Assembly (NCBI RefSeq): GCF_009770985.1
Contig: NZ_WSRW01000005.1
Coordinates: forward strand, 51,469 to 115,468
Direction of reading: 5' to 3'
DNA length: 64,000 nt
From: Mucilaginibacter lacusdianchii
GTDB lineage: Bacteria; Bacteroidota; Bacteroidia; Sphingobacteriales; Sphingobacteriaceae
Positions 48,618 through 58,888 of the stretch are shown in pieces; within the stretch, counting starts at the first letter, position 1, and every line of letters starts with the position of its first letter. The notes beneath the pieces are model-generated. The model saw nothing but the letters and a program-made list of their open reading frames with translations. It made no database searches and had not been told where the DNA came from. The position numbers were made by a program, and so were the translations under genes.

Positions 48618-50132
48618 CCCCGGATATCTTTTAAATTAGGGTCAATTACACCCAATTGATCGGCGGGCGTTACGTTAGCATATAAATAAGGCCGGTATGC
48701 TTGTGATACATTGCCATACAATTGTGTGTAGTGCGTTAGCTGATATTGCAAGCCGGTGCCAAATAAGGGGAAGTTGCGGTTGCCTTTGTAGGAAATCGGA
48801 AAACTTGCATTGTTAATGACACCATTCATCCGGGTGTGTATGATTTCGTACCGGAAGCCTTGGTTTGATGGAAAACTGCGGTGTGATTTGAAAGATATTC
48901 TCTGCAAAGGCTGCATAGTTGGTGGTATGCAAGCTTAGGTCAATACCATAGGGCTTAACCAAAGACAAGTCGAAATCGGATCCGACAGTACCCGTCCCTT
49001 TTTGCTTCCTTTGGGTATGTTCTTCAAAAAGCCTGACACCTGCAGAAAAGGTACTGATTAAACTACCCGCTTGGTAACGGTGCAATAAACGGGCTTCGGT
49101 TGTAAAGCCATGGTAATAATCACGGTCAACCTGACGTGGGTTATAAGTGTTTAACGTTCTGTTAACAGTATCGGGCACATTAGCGTTGTTGATGTACTGA
49201 ACACTATTACGCTGACCAATAAGTAGGTGAGAGGTAACCTCTAATTTGGTATGATTGCTAAAGTTGTAATTAAACAGCAAGGCCGGAATGTTAATCTCGG
49301 GATTGAAAAAATTACGGGCACGTGTCGCTTGCCGGTTATTAGCCTCAAATTGCGCATCTGTCAACCCACCTGCTATTTGTTGCCTGTAATTCATTCTTGA
49401 AAACTGTAGTGCTAAACTGCCCTTGCTATTGAACTGGTATTTGAGATTAGCATACATAGATTGATAACTAAAAGCCGCATTAGGTCGCCAGCCATCACCG
49501 GTTCGGCTGTCGAAATAAGCGTAATAACTGATCTTACCCTTTCGTCCGCCAATAGCATTAAACGAATTGAAAAATTTATTAGAGCCTGTTGTTTGTTCAC
49601 TTTCTATACTGATAAGCTTACTGGTATCAGCATCTTTCATTTTATAATTTACCATCCCGCCAAACTGACTACCAAACTGCAAGGCGGCTGAACCTCTTAC
49701 CAGCTGGATCGCTTCAATGGCCTGAAATGCCGGTGTATAATGCGCCTCAGGATAGCCAAACATATCAGAGTTGATATGATAGCCATTTTGCCGCATGTTG
49801 GTTTCAATAGAACGATGGGCATCCGTTCCGCGGGTACTGATGTTGATTTGCAAACCGGCTCCATCCATGTCCCATACATTAACGCCCGGTACCTGGGCAA
49901 ATATGGTCCGGGCATTATTGGCAGCTAAATTTGCGCTTCCTGAATTTGGCGTTACCAAAAATGTACGTTTACCTGCAAACAGATAAGTGCCGTTTACATC
50001 AGGCAGATGTTTTAACCGGGCATCCCGAACAGGAACAGTGTCCAGTTGCAGCGTATCGGTTAATTGATGCTTTTGAGCTTGTGTGTCATAGGTAATCAGC
50101 AGGCAGGTTATAACTAACAGTGCATTCTTCAT
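48606..50132 (-). pseudogene. TonB-dependent receptor (FecA-like), frameshifted and C-terminally truncated
   Basis: From ATG 50132 (an alternative is 50159) the protein has a signal peptide MKNALLVITCLLITYDTQAQ, a plug domain (NNARTIFAQVPGVNVWDMDG, STRGTDAHRSIETNMRQNG, IQLVRGSAALQFGSQFGG) and beta-barrel strands. Near 48863 one extra base shifts the frame: in the first frame FSIKP is followed by unrelated residues to a stop at 48813, while the other frame resumes with GFRYEIIHTRMNGVIN. The shifted frame runs to GYSA-stop at 48605, where kinase sequence begins, so the last barrel strands are missing. It cannot form a complete receptor. Confidence 0.8.
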
Positions 50133-50399
50133 TGAGTTCCAAAACAGGAAGATAGGCAATTTGGAATTATAAGTGCGTTATTTGTTTTTTATCATTTTCT
50201 ATCCTTTGTAGCTTATTCCCCTATCAGATATGATCAAACGAATGGAGAACTGATTAACGCCGGAGAGCAAGGTCCTACACGGCGGTTTTAAATGTGCAAC
50301 GATGAAGTACAGGGAATCCGACCGGGCAAATTGGTCAATAATGGCTGTGTCGTATTAACTACGCAATGCTCACGGGGTGTTTACATATGTAGTGTTGTA

Positions 50400-50648
50400 T
50401 TAAACGGCAAGCAGCCGGGCATCTTCCGGGAGCAGGTGCATAAGCGATGGGGCATGCGCCATCGTATTGGTATTTCCTTCAACCAGAGCCAGGAAATTGT
50501 TTTCTGTATGCGCAATATCCTGTTTAAAGCTTGCCAAACCCTTATGGAGCGCATGCAAGTTGCGCTGCAATTGCAGCAGGTTCTTTTTGTAGGCTTCGGA
50601 TTGCGCTTTCAGCCGGGTAACTTTATCGTGAATTTCAGCAGTGGTCAA
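50400..50648 (-). CDS. Small coiled-coil protein
   Basis: The 82-residue protein on the minus strand is predicted to be mostly a coiled coil (EIHDKVTRLKAQSEAYKKNL, LLQLQRNLHALHKGL), with no family that I recognise. A longer plus-strand frame across the same bases looks like its shadow, because it is Cys/Phe-rich without pattern. It stands alone between the TonB remnant and a kinase. Confidence 0.5.
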   Translation of the reverse strand: MTTAEIHDKVTRLKAQSEAYKKNLLQLQRNLHALHKGLASFKQDIAHTENNFLALVEGNTNTMAHAPSLMHLLPEDARLLAV

Positions 50649-50931
50649 GTAATTTTAAGTTAGTGTAAAGACAAGCACAAAATGTATTCCAATATAGAGT
50701 AAACTTCTGCCACCATGGAAATATCAAGTCTAAAAACTTCAATTGGCCGTTTAATTAAATTAGTAATTTAAAATCTTGCCTTTTGTGTTAATGAATCAAT
50801 TACCAGAGAATGCAAATCTTAAACGTATAAAATGAACGGAAGCAAATTCAACTATTGGCTGGTGGCAACATTTTTGTTCCGCTTAAATAGCCTGATCACA
50901 AAAAGCATTGTGGTTTCATAGATAAGAAAAC
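50649..50931. other. AT-rich promoter gap upstream of the amber-interrupted kinase
   Basis: The 283 bases have no supported gene. They separate the divergent small protein gene and the kinase gene and must contain both promoters. No -7 box can be fixed with confidence. Confidence 0.3.
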
Positions 50932-52413
50932 ATGCCGTACAGTTACGAACAAAGTCTGGTCGATGCCCTGCCTGTCGGAGCAGCTATTATCTCCGGCCCT
51001 GAGCATACGGTTAAAGCAGTTAATGCCGCGATGCTGTCCATATGGCATACGACTGGTGCTGTTGTCGGCAAAAACTTTCACGATGTCCTATCCGAAGTAC
51101 AACATCAGGATTTTTCTGTTCTGATTAGCGATATTTACCGGACCGGCCAGCCTTTCCATGGTCCCAAAGCCATCACAACCATGCTCTTGCGAGAGGGCAT
51201 ATTGCAGCCAGTTCACTTTGATTACTGGCTCAATCCCTTTAAAAGTGCCGAAGATGACATCATCGGCGTCTTGATTACAGCCATCGACAATACGGAAAAA
51301 ATCATACAGGAAAAGCGGGCACAGGAGGCTGCCGAAAGCGTCCAGGCGGTAAACGAGATATTAAAGGCGAGTGAAGAGCAGCTGCAACTGGCTATTGAAT
51401 CGGCTGAGCTGGGCACCTGGTTTTTGGATACCGAAACAAGAGCGCTGCGAACTTCCCCCCGGTCGAAAGAGTTGTTCGGTTACTATCCGGAGGAAGAGAT
51501 GTCTTTGGATGATGCTTTGGCTCAGGTTACGGACGAGTACCGCCTGAAGGTGCTCGAGGCAATCAATAGAACGATTGCGTATGGGGAAAGCTACAGGATT
51601 CAGTATCCTGTGATCGGGTTTCATGACGGTAAACTCAGGTGGGTCAGTGCTACGGGAATGCGCTTTGCTGCCCGAAAAGGCGAAACGCCCATTTTCTCGG
51701 GCACTTTAGCTGATATTACCGAGCAAAAGCGTAATGAACAGCGTAAAAATGATTTTATCTCGATGGTCAGTCACGAGCTCAAAACGCCGCTCACTTCGAC
51801 CATCAGCTATGTGCAGATTTCCCAGAAGAAACTGGCGGCCTGTGGAGATCCGATTACGGCCAGCATGCTGGAGCGGGCGGGTAAGCAACTGGGGAAGATG
51901 ACGACCCTGATCAACGGGTTTTTAAACGTGTCACGATTAGAAGCCGGGCAGATTCACATTGACAAACGGCCGTTTGACCTGGCCGGACTGGTGAAAGATG
52001 TAGAAGAGGGTTTGATCGCAGAAGCCGGGTCCCATCAAATTATTTTTGCGCCGGTCGAGGAAACCTGGGTACATGCGGATAAAGACAAAATCGAGCAGGT
52101 GGTTAACAACTTTATCAGTAACGCGATTAAAGATTCACCCCATTCTACAACAATATAGGTCGCTTGTGTGACAAAGGATAAATACGCCATGGTGAGCGTG
52201 AGAGATGAAGGGATGGGCGTACCGCTCCAGGATCAGGCAAAATTGTTTGACCGGTTCTACCGCGTAGAAGGACAGCAAACCCAGTCCATCGCAGGCTTTG
52301 GTATCGGCCTGTATATCTGTAAAGAGATTATCAGCCGGCATAACGGACAGATCGGCGTCGAAAGCGAGCCTGGCAAGGGAAGTATCTTCTGGTTTACCCT
52401 ACCGGTGGCATAA
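50932..52413 (+). pseudogene. PAS-PAS histidine kinase interrupted by one in-frame amber codon
   Basis: The first 408 residues hold two PAS domains (about 10-125 and 150-275), HisKA VSHELKTPLTSTISYVQ, and the start of the ATPase domain with an N-box NNFISNAIKDSP. A TAG at 52156-52158 follows TTI. The same frame continues unbroken as VACVTKDKYAMVSVRDEGMG, then FGIGLYICKEIISRHNGQIG and GSIFWFTLPVA, to 52413. One GAG-to-TAG change would explain the break (family sequence TTIEVAC). The upstream part alone lacks the G1 and G2 boxes. It is a recent pseudogene unless the stop is suppressed. Confidence 0.85.
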
Positions 52414-52469
52414 TCGAATCAGGAAGATTATAGCGCATTTTGCTATATTAGTCACCTTATAGCACGACG

Positions 52470-53666
52470 ATGGCATCCAACTTAACACATCATACCCTGT
52501 CCGGGGATATCAACCTGATCAGTCGTATTGAGGTTGTTCCTTCTATTTTGAAGGTAATCTGCCGTTCAACGGGCATGGGCTTTGCCGCCGTTGCCCGGGT
52601 AACCGATTCACAGTGGATAGCCTGCGCGGTTCAGGACGAGATTGGTTTCGGACTGCAGCCGGGAGGGGAGTTAAAGCTGGAGTCCACGATCTGCAATGAG
52701 ATCAGGCAGCATCATGAAACAGTCGTGATTGATCATGTGGCCGAGGATACGACCTACTGCAACCATCATACGCCGGCCATGTACGGGTTTCAAAGCTATA
52801 TATCTGTCCCCATCTTTTTAAACAACGGCAGCTTCTTTGGCACGCTGTGCGCCATCGACCCAAGGCCGAACCGGCTGAACTCGCCCGAGGTCGTGGGTAT
52901 GTTTGAGCTCTATGCTAACCTGATTGCCCAGCATCTGCATAATCTGCAGGAGCTCGACAGCGTAAAGGACCGCTTAGCCGAGGAACAGGAGATTGCAGCG
53001 CTGCGAGAGCAGTTTATCGCCATCCTGGGGCACGACCTGCGTAACCCGGTGGGCGCTGTGGCCAACAGTGCCCGGGTGCTGCAACGCATGCAGCTCCCGC
53101 CGCAGGCCGAGCGATTTGTGGTGATAATTCAGGATGCAGCTTACCGCATCACCGGACTTATTGAAAACCTGCTGGACTTTGCCCGTGGACGATTGGGTGA
53201 AGGGATTACGCTTGACGTCAAGGCGCAGGAGAACCTGGAAGAGGTGCTGAGCCATGTGGTTACGGAACTGGAAGTCATCTGGCCAGACCGTGCCATCGAA
53301 ACGGCGTTTAACCTGCAAGGCTGCGTCCATTGCGACAGCAGCCGGCTTGCGCAGTTGCTTTCTAACCTGTTAGGTAACGCACTTTCACATGGCAGTCCGG
53401 AAGCGCCTGTTCAGGTCCGGGCGGGACACGCTGCAGAAGAATTTTTATTGTCTGTCAGTAACGAAGGTGAACCCATCCCGGAAACGATCAGAGAACGGCT
53501 TTTTCGTCCGTTCTCACGTGGTGAGGTTAAGCCGGGACAGCAGGGTTTGGGCTTGGGGCTGTACATCGCTGCTGAAATTGCGCGTGCCCATGGTGGAACG
53601 CTTGAAGTAACCAGTAATCAAACGGCAACTTGTTTTACCCTGCGCCTGCCGAAAACAATAGGATAG
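52470..53666 (+). CDS. GAF-domain sensor histidine kinase
   Basis: This 398-residue soluble kinase has an N-terminal GAF domain (residues about 15-170, with CNHHTPAMYGFQSYISVPIF and GTLCAIDP), HisKA LGHDLRNPVGAVANSA, N-box LSNLLGNALSHGSP, G1 VSNEGEPIP (atypical: NEGEPI instead of DxGxGI) and G2 GLGLGLYIAAEIARAHGG. It is intact. Its last 250 bases have an inverted, partly identical copy at 48309-48617. No response regulator accompanies it. Confidence 0.88.
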   Translation: MASNLTHHTLSGDINLISRIEVVPSILKVICRSTGMGFAAVARVTDSQWIACAVQDEIGFGLQPGGELKLESTICNEIRQHHETVVIDHVAEDTTYCNHHTPAMYGFQSYISVPIFLNNGSFFGTLCAIDPRPNRLNSPEVVGMFELYANLIAQHLHNLQELDSVKDRLAEEQEIAALREQFIAILGHDLRNPVGAVANSARVLQRMQLPPQAERFVVIIQDAAYRITGLIENLLDFARGRLGEGITLDVKAQENLEEVLSHVVTELEVIWPDRAIETAFNLQGCVHCDSSRLAQLLSNLLGNALSHGSPEAPVQVRAGHAAEEFLLSVSNEGEPIPETIRERLFRPFSRGEVKPGQQGLGLGLYIAAEIARAHGGTLEVTSNQTATCFTLRLPKTIG

Positions 53667-53764
53667 GGCCGCCTGGCTGTGCCCTAAAAAGAAAGTAATT
53701 GGGCGCATTTTGATACTCACTTCTATCTCCTAAGTTGAAGTGGAAAGAGGAGCCAACGGGGCGT

Positions 53765-55258
53765 TTACGACTTCACTTGCTCTTTCAGGTACGCCTTGAA
53801 CTCCGTGCCTTGACCGGGTTCAGAGAAAACTTCCAGGTACCCCTGATCTTTCTCAATCATCCGTTTGACGATGCTTAAGCCCAAGCCCGAGCCTGTTCCC
53901 TGGTTGGTCAGCCGCTTGAACGGCTGAAAGAGCTTGTTCATGTTTTTAGTCAGGTCAATGCCCGTACCATTATCTTTTACGCTAAGGATCAGATATTCTT
54001 TTTCTTTCCGGCTGCTAACCTCAATACGAAGCGGTACATCTGGTCTGCGGTATTTGATGGCATTGGTCACCAGATTGCTTAAAAAACTGTCTATATGCGC
54101 CTTGAAGTATACCATTCCGGCAGCATGAGAAAAATCAGCGTGAAACTCACCTCCTGTTTCCTGCAGTAAGGCCCGGTATTCAGACAGAACCATATCCAGC
54201 CGTTCACTAAAACTTACATACTCCATTTTTTCAGCCCGTTCCTTTTTGGTATCCACCAGGGTGGCCAGGCCTTTCAGCAGTTCTCTCAGTTTGGTGGAAG
54301 ACTGCTTGATCTGGCTTACAAAGTGAAGCTGCTTTTCCGGCGATTTCTCTTTTAAGGCCATCTCTGCCAGAAGGCTGATCGAGGTAAGCGGGGTTTTAAA
54401 ATCATGGGACACCACGTTGACAAATTCGTCCAGTTCCTGGTTTAGAAACTCCAGTTGATCTATTTTGCTTTTCAGCTGATTTTCGACGTTGATCTTATCG
54501 GTCACATCATTAATCAGCAGTAAGTAATGTGGCTTTTCCTTCTCCAGCCGAAGCGGCGAAATATTGATTTCCAGGAAGTGATTATTGACCTTGACAATGT
54601 CATGCAGCGGTTCGCCGGTTTGCGCTTCGCTCAGCCGGACGTCGGGTAGCTGTGTATCTTCCGGAAATAAATCTGCCCAGGTGATTTCCCGGTGACGTTG
54701 ACTACCGATGAGGGGGAATTGTTGTTTGGCCCGGAAGTTTGCGGACAGGACCTTTTTGTTTTCATCAAATACAATAGCACCAATGGGGGCATTTTCCAGA
54801 AACACTCCCAGGTTCTGAAAAGTAGTTTCGCGGGCTAAAGGAGCCGGATAGGTTTGCTGCTGTTGCAGCCGGGCAAAACTTTTACGCTGCTGCGTTCGCA
54901 GTACGGCGTTGTCCAGCACGCTGGTGATATCTTTACCGGCGGTGTAAGGCACAAAAACCACGTGCTTGCCTACATTATAGGCGAACTGAATCCGCTGCTT
55001 GATTTGCTGATACCGGTCAGGATAGACAAGCAGCACGATAGAGACCATCGGGTCCTGCTGGAAGGCGCGCTGTACCTGCGTTACAGGCTCGAGCGTATAC
55101 GGGCCGATCAAAAACGTATCCGCCTCGTTGAGGGCTTTGCTTTGCACCTCTGTACCCAATTGCATGATCTCTTTAAATTCCAGGGTGGTATCGGAGGTCA
55201 GCTTGCTTTGCAGGCTTTTCATCATCTCTCCAAATCCTATGTAGAGTATCTTAGGCAC
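53765..55258 (-). CDS. PAS-domain histidine kinase with an N-terminal receiver-like domain
   Basis: The 497-residue protein starts ILYIGFGEMMKSLQSK and has a REC-like fold to about residue 125 (VSIVLLVYPDRY, VGKHVVFVPYTAGKDI), but no obvious phosphorylatable Asp pattern. A PAS domain follows (about 145-260), then HisKA VVSHDFKTPLTSISL, N-box LSNLVTNAIKYRRP, G1 DNGTGIDL and G2 GTGSGLGLSIVKRM. All kinase motifs are intact. It is cytoplasmic and orphan. Confidence 0.85.
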   Translation of the reverse strand: MPKILYIGFGEMMKSLQSKLTSDTTLEFKEIMQLGTEVQSKALNEADTFLIGPYTLEPVTQVQRAFQQDPMVSIVLLVYPDRYQQIKQRIQFAYNVGKHVVFVPYTAGKDITSVLDNAVLRTQQRKSFARLQQQQTYPAPLARETTFQNLGVFLENAPIGAIVFDENKKVLSANFRAKQQFPLIGSQRHREITWADLFPEDTQLPDVRLSEAQTGEPLHDIVKVNNHFLEINISPLRLEKEKPHYLLLINDVTDKINVENQLKSKIDQLEFLNQELDEFVNVVSHDFKTPLTSISLLAEMALKEKSPEKQLHFVSQIKQSSTKLRELLKGLATLVDTKKERAEKMEYVSFSERLDMVLSEYRALLQETGGEFHADFSHAAGMVYFKAHIDSFLSNLVTNAIKYRRPDVPLRIEVSSRKEKEYLILSVKDNGTGIDLTKNMNKLFQPFKRLTNQGTGSGLGLSIVKRMIEKDQGYLEVFSEPGQGTEFKAYLKEQVKS

Positions 55259-55278
55259 CGGCTTTACGATATTTGGAT

Positions 55279-56433
55279 TTAGTCAGAAAACAAAGGCTGA
55301 TCAAGCAATACCCTGCCGATCCAGGTATATAATAGATCGGTGGTAGGTGACATAACGTGCGCTGCTCTTGCATCTCTTAACAGCATTCCAAGATGCGAAT
55401 TGTTTTGATAACCTTGCCCTCCGGTTAAGGTCATGGCCTCGTTCACAACATTGATGACGCAATGGCCGACTTCTGCTTTGGCGCTCAGGATACAAAGCAT
55501 GGCATCAGCCGCATTCCGGTCACCCGCCATAGCCGCATGGTAAACCAGCTGGCGTGTGCGTTCCACCTCAGACCAGAGTGTGCCCAGCCGGTGCTGTAAC
55601 AAGGATACCCCAGCCAGCGAGGCACCGTTATGAGTGTAGTGGCGCTTGCTCAACGCTGTTCTGGCTTCCTGCAGGGCAGCCTCGGCAATGCCCAGATAAG
55701 TGCCTGCCATCGCCATCAGGAAATAAGGCGCGACCACATTGAAGACATACCAGAGTTGATCGCCTTTTTCACCCAGGATCTGCCTGCCGGATAAATGGAC
55801 ATTTTCCAGGTGCATGGTTCTTGACGAGTTGCCGCGCATACCCAAACCGTCCCATTGTTGTCCCCAGGAAAGGCCGGAAGTACCGCCATCTACCAAAATG
55901 CAGGAAAACTGGTCGGCCTCTGCCTCCGCGCTGGCACCCAGCGTGGATACCACATACGAGTCTGCGTGGGCGCCGTTGGTCACAAAGCTTTTGTCGCCCG
56001 TCACCAGAAACTCATCATCGGTTACAGCAATCAATGGCGTTTGGGGAAAGTAGAAGTGCGCGCCCGTACCGGATTCACTCAGGGCAAGCGTAGTGATATG
56101 ACTGCCTTCAGCAATAGGCACCAGGTATTGTTCCTGCTGAAAGGGGGTAGCCTTAGCAGCTATCACCGCCGTGCCGACACAGTGCATGCCAAAACAAAGG
56201 CCTGCCGAGGAATACGATTTGCCCAACTCCTCAGATACTTTGACCAGGGCCAGTAAACCCTGGCCCAAGCCGCCATACATCTCCGGCACAACTAAGCCCG
56301 TCAGTTTTGACAATTGCAGGGCCTTCATGGTTTGTTCCACCCAGGTACCCTGCTTATCGGCCAGCACCGCCTCTTCAGCTGCCACTTCCCTGCCGATCAC
56401 GGCTGCCTGGCGCACCAGCTTTTCCATTTCCAT
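55279..56433 (-). CDS. Acyl-CoA dehydrogenase-like flavoenzyme
   Basis: The 384-residue protein has the family plan: helical N-domain (SKLTGLVVPEMYGGLGQGLL), FAD/substrate-binding middle (ALSESGTGAHF, VTGDKSFVTNGAHAD) and helical C-domain (SAKAEVGHCVINVVNEAMTL, TGGQGYQNNSHLGMLLRDAR). The C-terminal segment that in canonical enzymes is near the catalytic base reads MSPTTDLLYTWIGR. It may act on acyl-carrier proteins or other thioesters. It is the only metabolic gene among the kinases, and the neighbours give no pathway. Confidence 0.8.
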   Translation of the reverse strand: MEMEKLVRQAAVIGREVAAEEAVLADKQGTWVEQTMKALQLSKLTGLVVPEMYGGLGQGLLALVKVSEELGKSYSSAGLCFGMHCVGTAVIAAKATPFQQEQYLVPIAEGSHITTLALSESGTGAHFYFPQTPLIAVTDDEFLVTGDKSFVTNGAHADSYVVSTLGASAEAEADQFSCILVDGGTSGLSWGQQWDGLGMRGNSSRTMHLENVHLSGRQILGEKGDQLWYVFNVVAPYFLMAMAGTYLGIAEAALQEARTALSKRHYTHNGASLAGVSLLQHRLGTLWSEVERTRQLVYHAAMAGDRNAADAMLCILSAKAEVGHCVINVVNEAMTLTGGQGYQNNSHLGMLLRDARAAHVMSPTTDLLYTWIGRVLLDQPLFSD

Positions 56434-56548
56434 AGCCGCTAATATCTGAATTATAGTTCATTAAAGCACCATCGGATTATTTACCGGAGCATCCTGAATG
56501 ATTGAAGTACCAAATATGATTTTATGATTAGGTAGCTCAGCGCAAAAG

Positions 56549-58570
56549 TCATAGAATTGGCAAGCTGAAATAAAAGGTGCTGCCTTTACCGATTTCGCTG
56601 TCGACACCAATCTTGCCCTGATGCCGGTAAATGATCTCGGCGCTGAGGTAAAGGCCAATGCCAAACCCTGATACATGTGCCGCGTTGCTTTCTACCCGGA
56701 AATAACGTTTGAAAATCCGTTCCTGGTCTTCTATTCTAATCCCGACTCCCTGATCCCGGATGCTTACCTTGACATCGTGTTCACCTGCATGGCATTCCAC
56801 GTCTACCAGACTCCCTTTGGGTGAATATTTGATCGCGTTACTTAACAGATTCGAGATGACAGATTCCATTTTGTCCCGGTCCGCCTTGAGCATAATCGGG
56901 CCGCAGGGTGAATACCGAATTATACTGCCAGGAGAAATTAATTCCGCTTCTTTACTAAGTTCGCCAAGCAATTGATCCAGGTCAAAACTGCGTTTATCAA
57001 TCAGGATTTTGCCTGATTCCAAACGTGAGACGTTCAAAAAGCCGTTGATCATCGTTCGCATCTTCCTGACCTGAATATCTGCTTTCTGAATGGCGCCCGG
57101 GATAAAATTATCGGGGAAGGCTTTAAGTTTCATTTGTAGTACCTGCACTAACGAAGTAAGGGAAGTGAGCGGTGTTTTCAACTCGTGGCTGACCATACCG
57201 ATGAAGTCATTCTTACGCAGTTCATCTGCTTTCTGCTCGGTAATGTCCATCATGATACCGGTAAAGGCGCTGTAAGCACCAGTCTGATCCACCTTTAAAT
57301 TTCCAATCGCCCGTACCCACCGGGTATGCCCATCATGGAAGCCCACAATGGTATAGGTAATATCATAATTACCGCCGTCTTGAATGGCATGCTCAATAGC
57401 TGTGCTGACGGCTTCACGATAATCATCGGTGATCTGTGCAATGCAGCCGGCAACTGTTACATTCTCCTGGGGATAAAATCCAAACAGTTCTTTAAGACGG
57501 GCATTGGCTATCAGCTCCCGGGTTTGCGTGTCGATATGCCAGGTGCCGAAATCTGCGGCTTCCATCGCGATTCTTAGTATTTGTTCCGACTGCAGGGCTT
57601 CCTGCCGAGAGGCTACGAGCTTCTCATTAGTTTCTACCAGGTCTTCATTAGTTACCCGGAGTTCTTCAATGCTGGCGGCCAGTTCTTCATTGGCAGCAGC
57701 CAATTCCTGATTGGCCACCCTCAGATCGCCTCCCATCCGGTCAATAAGGCGGAGCAAGAAATAGGCGACCGGTAAAATGGCGATAGCCGAAAGTGTGATT
57801 AGTACCACGATACCCGATGCCGGGGATAGGTCGCCTTTTTGGATAACAAATAAATACAAAGCTGCGAGTAACGGCGCAGCACCTAAAAAATAGCTCAACA
57901 CGTAAACCAGCAAGTTCTGGCTGATAAGCCGCTCGTAGATGGTGCTTATCCATCCCCTGCGCGGTTCAGCTATCAGCAGCCCGGCTGCAAGAAATAGCAA
58001 TGCCAGCGCAGTATGAAAGGCTATGCCTGAAAACCTGCCCAACCGGTAAAAGCCGCTGATATGAAATAAGTGGCCCATCAAAGAGAAGTAAACCAGGATG
58101 AACACACAGGTAGCAAAAAGCTGTGCGGTTTGGTAGCGCTTTGCGGTCAGCATCATCAAGCTCAATCCCGCCAGCAGGGCATTCAGCGCCGTCAGCAGCG
58201 AGGTCCTGCCGGGCGCTTCCAGCCTGGCATTTGTTGCCAAATCTTTCATCCAGAATTCATCAATATGCAGATTGAAACCGGTAAGTTGTTCAATAAGAAC
58301 AGCTATGCTTAAAAGCATGACCAGAACTGACAGTACACGGGCTAGTCCAAAGTATCCTTTGATATAGGAAATAAGACCTACTCCGCCCATGATCATGAGC
58401 AGCGCAGTGTTGATCTTCATGGTAGCGCCGTCTGATAAAAAGCTTTTCAGAAATTCGTTACCAAACAGCCAGCCACTTAAACCGGTGAGACCAATCACCG
58501 ATGAAACTAAGGCAAACACAAGAGAAATCCTCCAGGCGGTGAAGATTTGATAGGTGGCGGTATCAGGCAT
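56549..58570 (-). CDS. Membrane-bound PAS histidine kinase
   Basis: The 673-residue protein has an N-terminal membrane region with about eight or nine helices (residues 10-275), a coiled-coil linker rich in LAAANEEL and VTNEDLVETNEKL repeats, a PAS domain (about 330-440), HisKA VSHELKTPLTSLTSLVQ, N-box SNLLSNAIKYSPKG, G1 DQGVGIR and G2 VSGFGIGLYLSAEII. It is intact. The upstream region (58655-58810) contains copy 2 of the 150-bp repeat. No partner regulator is visible. Confidence 0.88.
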   Translation of the reverse strand: MPDTATYQIFTAWRISLVFALVSSVIGLTGLSGWLFGNEFLKSFLSDGATMKINTALLMIMGGVGLISYIKGYFGLARVLSVLVMLLSIAVLIEQLTGFNLHIDEFWMKDLATNARLEAPGRTSLLTALNALLAGLSLMMLTAKRYQTAQLFATCVFILVYFSLMGHLFHISGFYRLGRFSGIAFHTALALLFLAAGLLIAEPRRGWISTIYERLISQNLLVYVLSYFLGAAPLLAALYLFVIQKGDLSPASGIVVLITLSAIAILPVAYFLLRLIDRMGGDLRVANQELAAANEELAASIEELRVTNEDLVETNEKLVASRQEALQSEQILRIAMEAADFGTWHIDTQTRELIANARLKELFGFYPQENVTVAGCIAQITDDYREAVSTAIEHAIQDGGNYDITYTIVGFHDGHTRWVRAIGNLKVDQTGAYSAFTGIMMDITEQKADELRKNDFIGMVSHELKTPLTSLTSLVQVLQMKLKAFPDNFIPGAIQKADIQVRKMRTMINGFLNVSRLESGKILIDKRSFDLDQLLGELSKEAELISPGSIIRYSPCGPIMLKADRDKMESVISNLLSNAIKYSPKGSLVDVECHAGEHDVKVSIRDQGVGIRIEDQERIFKRYFRVESNAAHVSGFGIGLYLSAEIIYRHQGKIGVDSEIGKGSTFYFSLPIL

Positions 58571-58888
58571 AGTAAACGATGAGGACTAAGCAAGAGATTT
58601 GTTTAAGTATAACAGTTATTAACCAACTTGTTTTGCGGGAGGATAATAAGAAGCCATTGACTATATCGCTCCGGGCTCATTTAAGCCGTTAATTTTGTGC
58701 AGTGGAGTTTAACTTAAGCATCATATCCAAGTACTTAAGATGGTCAAAATGTTTCGTAATAGGTGGTCACTACTTTTCGAGCCAAGTGGTTAATGCTACC
58801 GTATACTCCACTTTTGACAGCGTAGCCAGGCTTACAGTGATGAGCACAGCTGTTATATTTTGTATTTTTAAGGCAAACTATACCCGAA
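58571..58888. repeat. Intergenic region with 150-bp repeat, copy 2
   Basis: These 318 bases carry the second copy (58655-58810) of the degenerate repeat seen at 46410-46560. On the minus strand the KHFDHLKYLDMMLKLN reading is again open, but with stops on either side. The region separates the kinase from the divergent AraC gene and must hold both promoters. Confidence 0.5.

Noticed and set aside
50292..50663. Plus-strand frame of 123 codons
   Set aside because: It is antisense to a better coiled-coil frame on the minus strand and has no recognisable feature.
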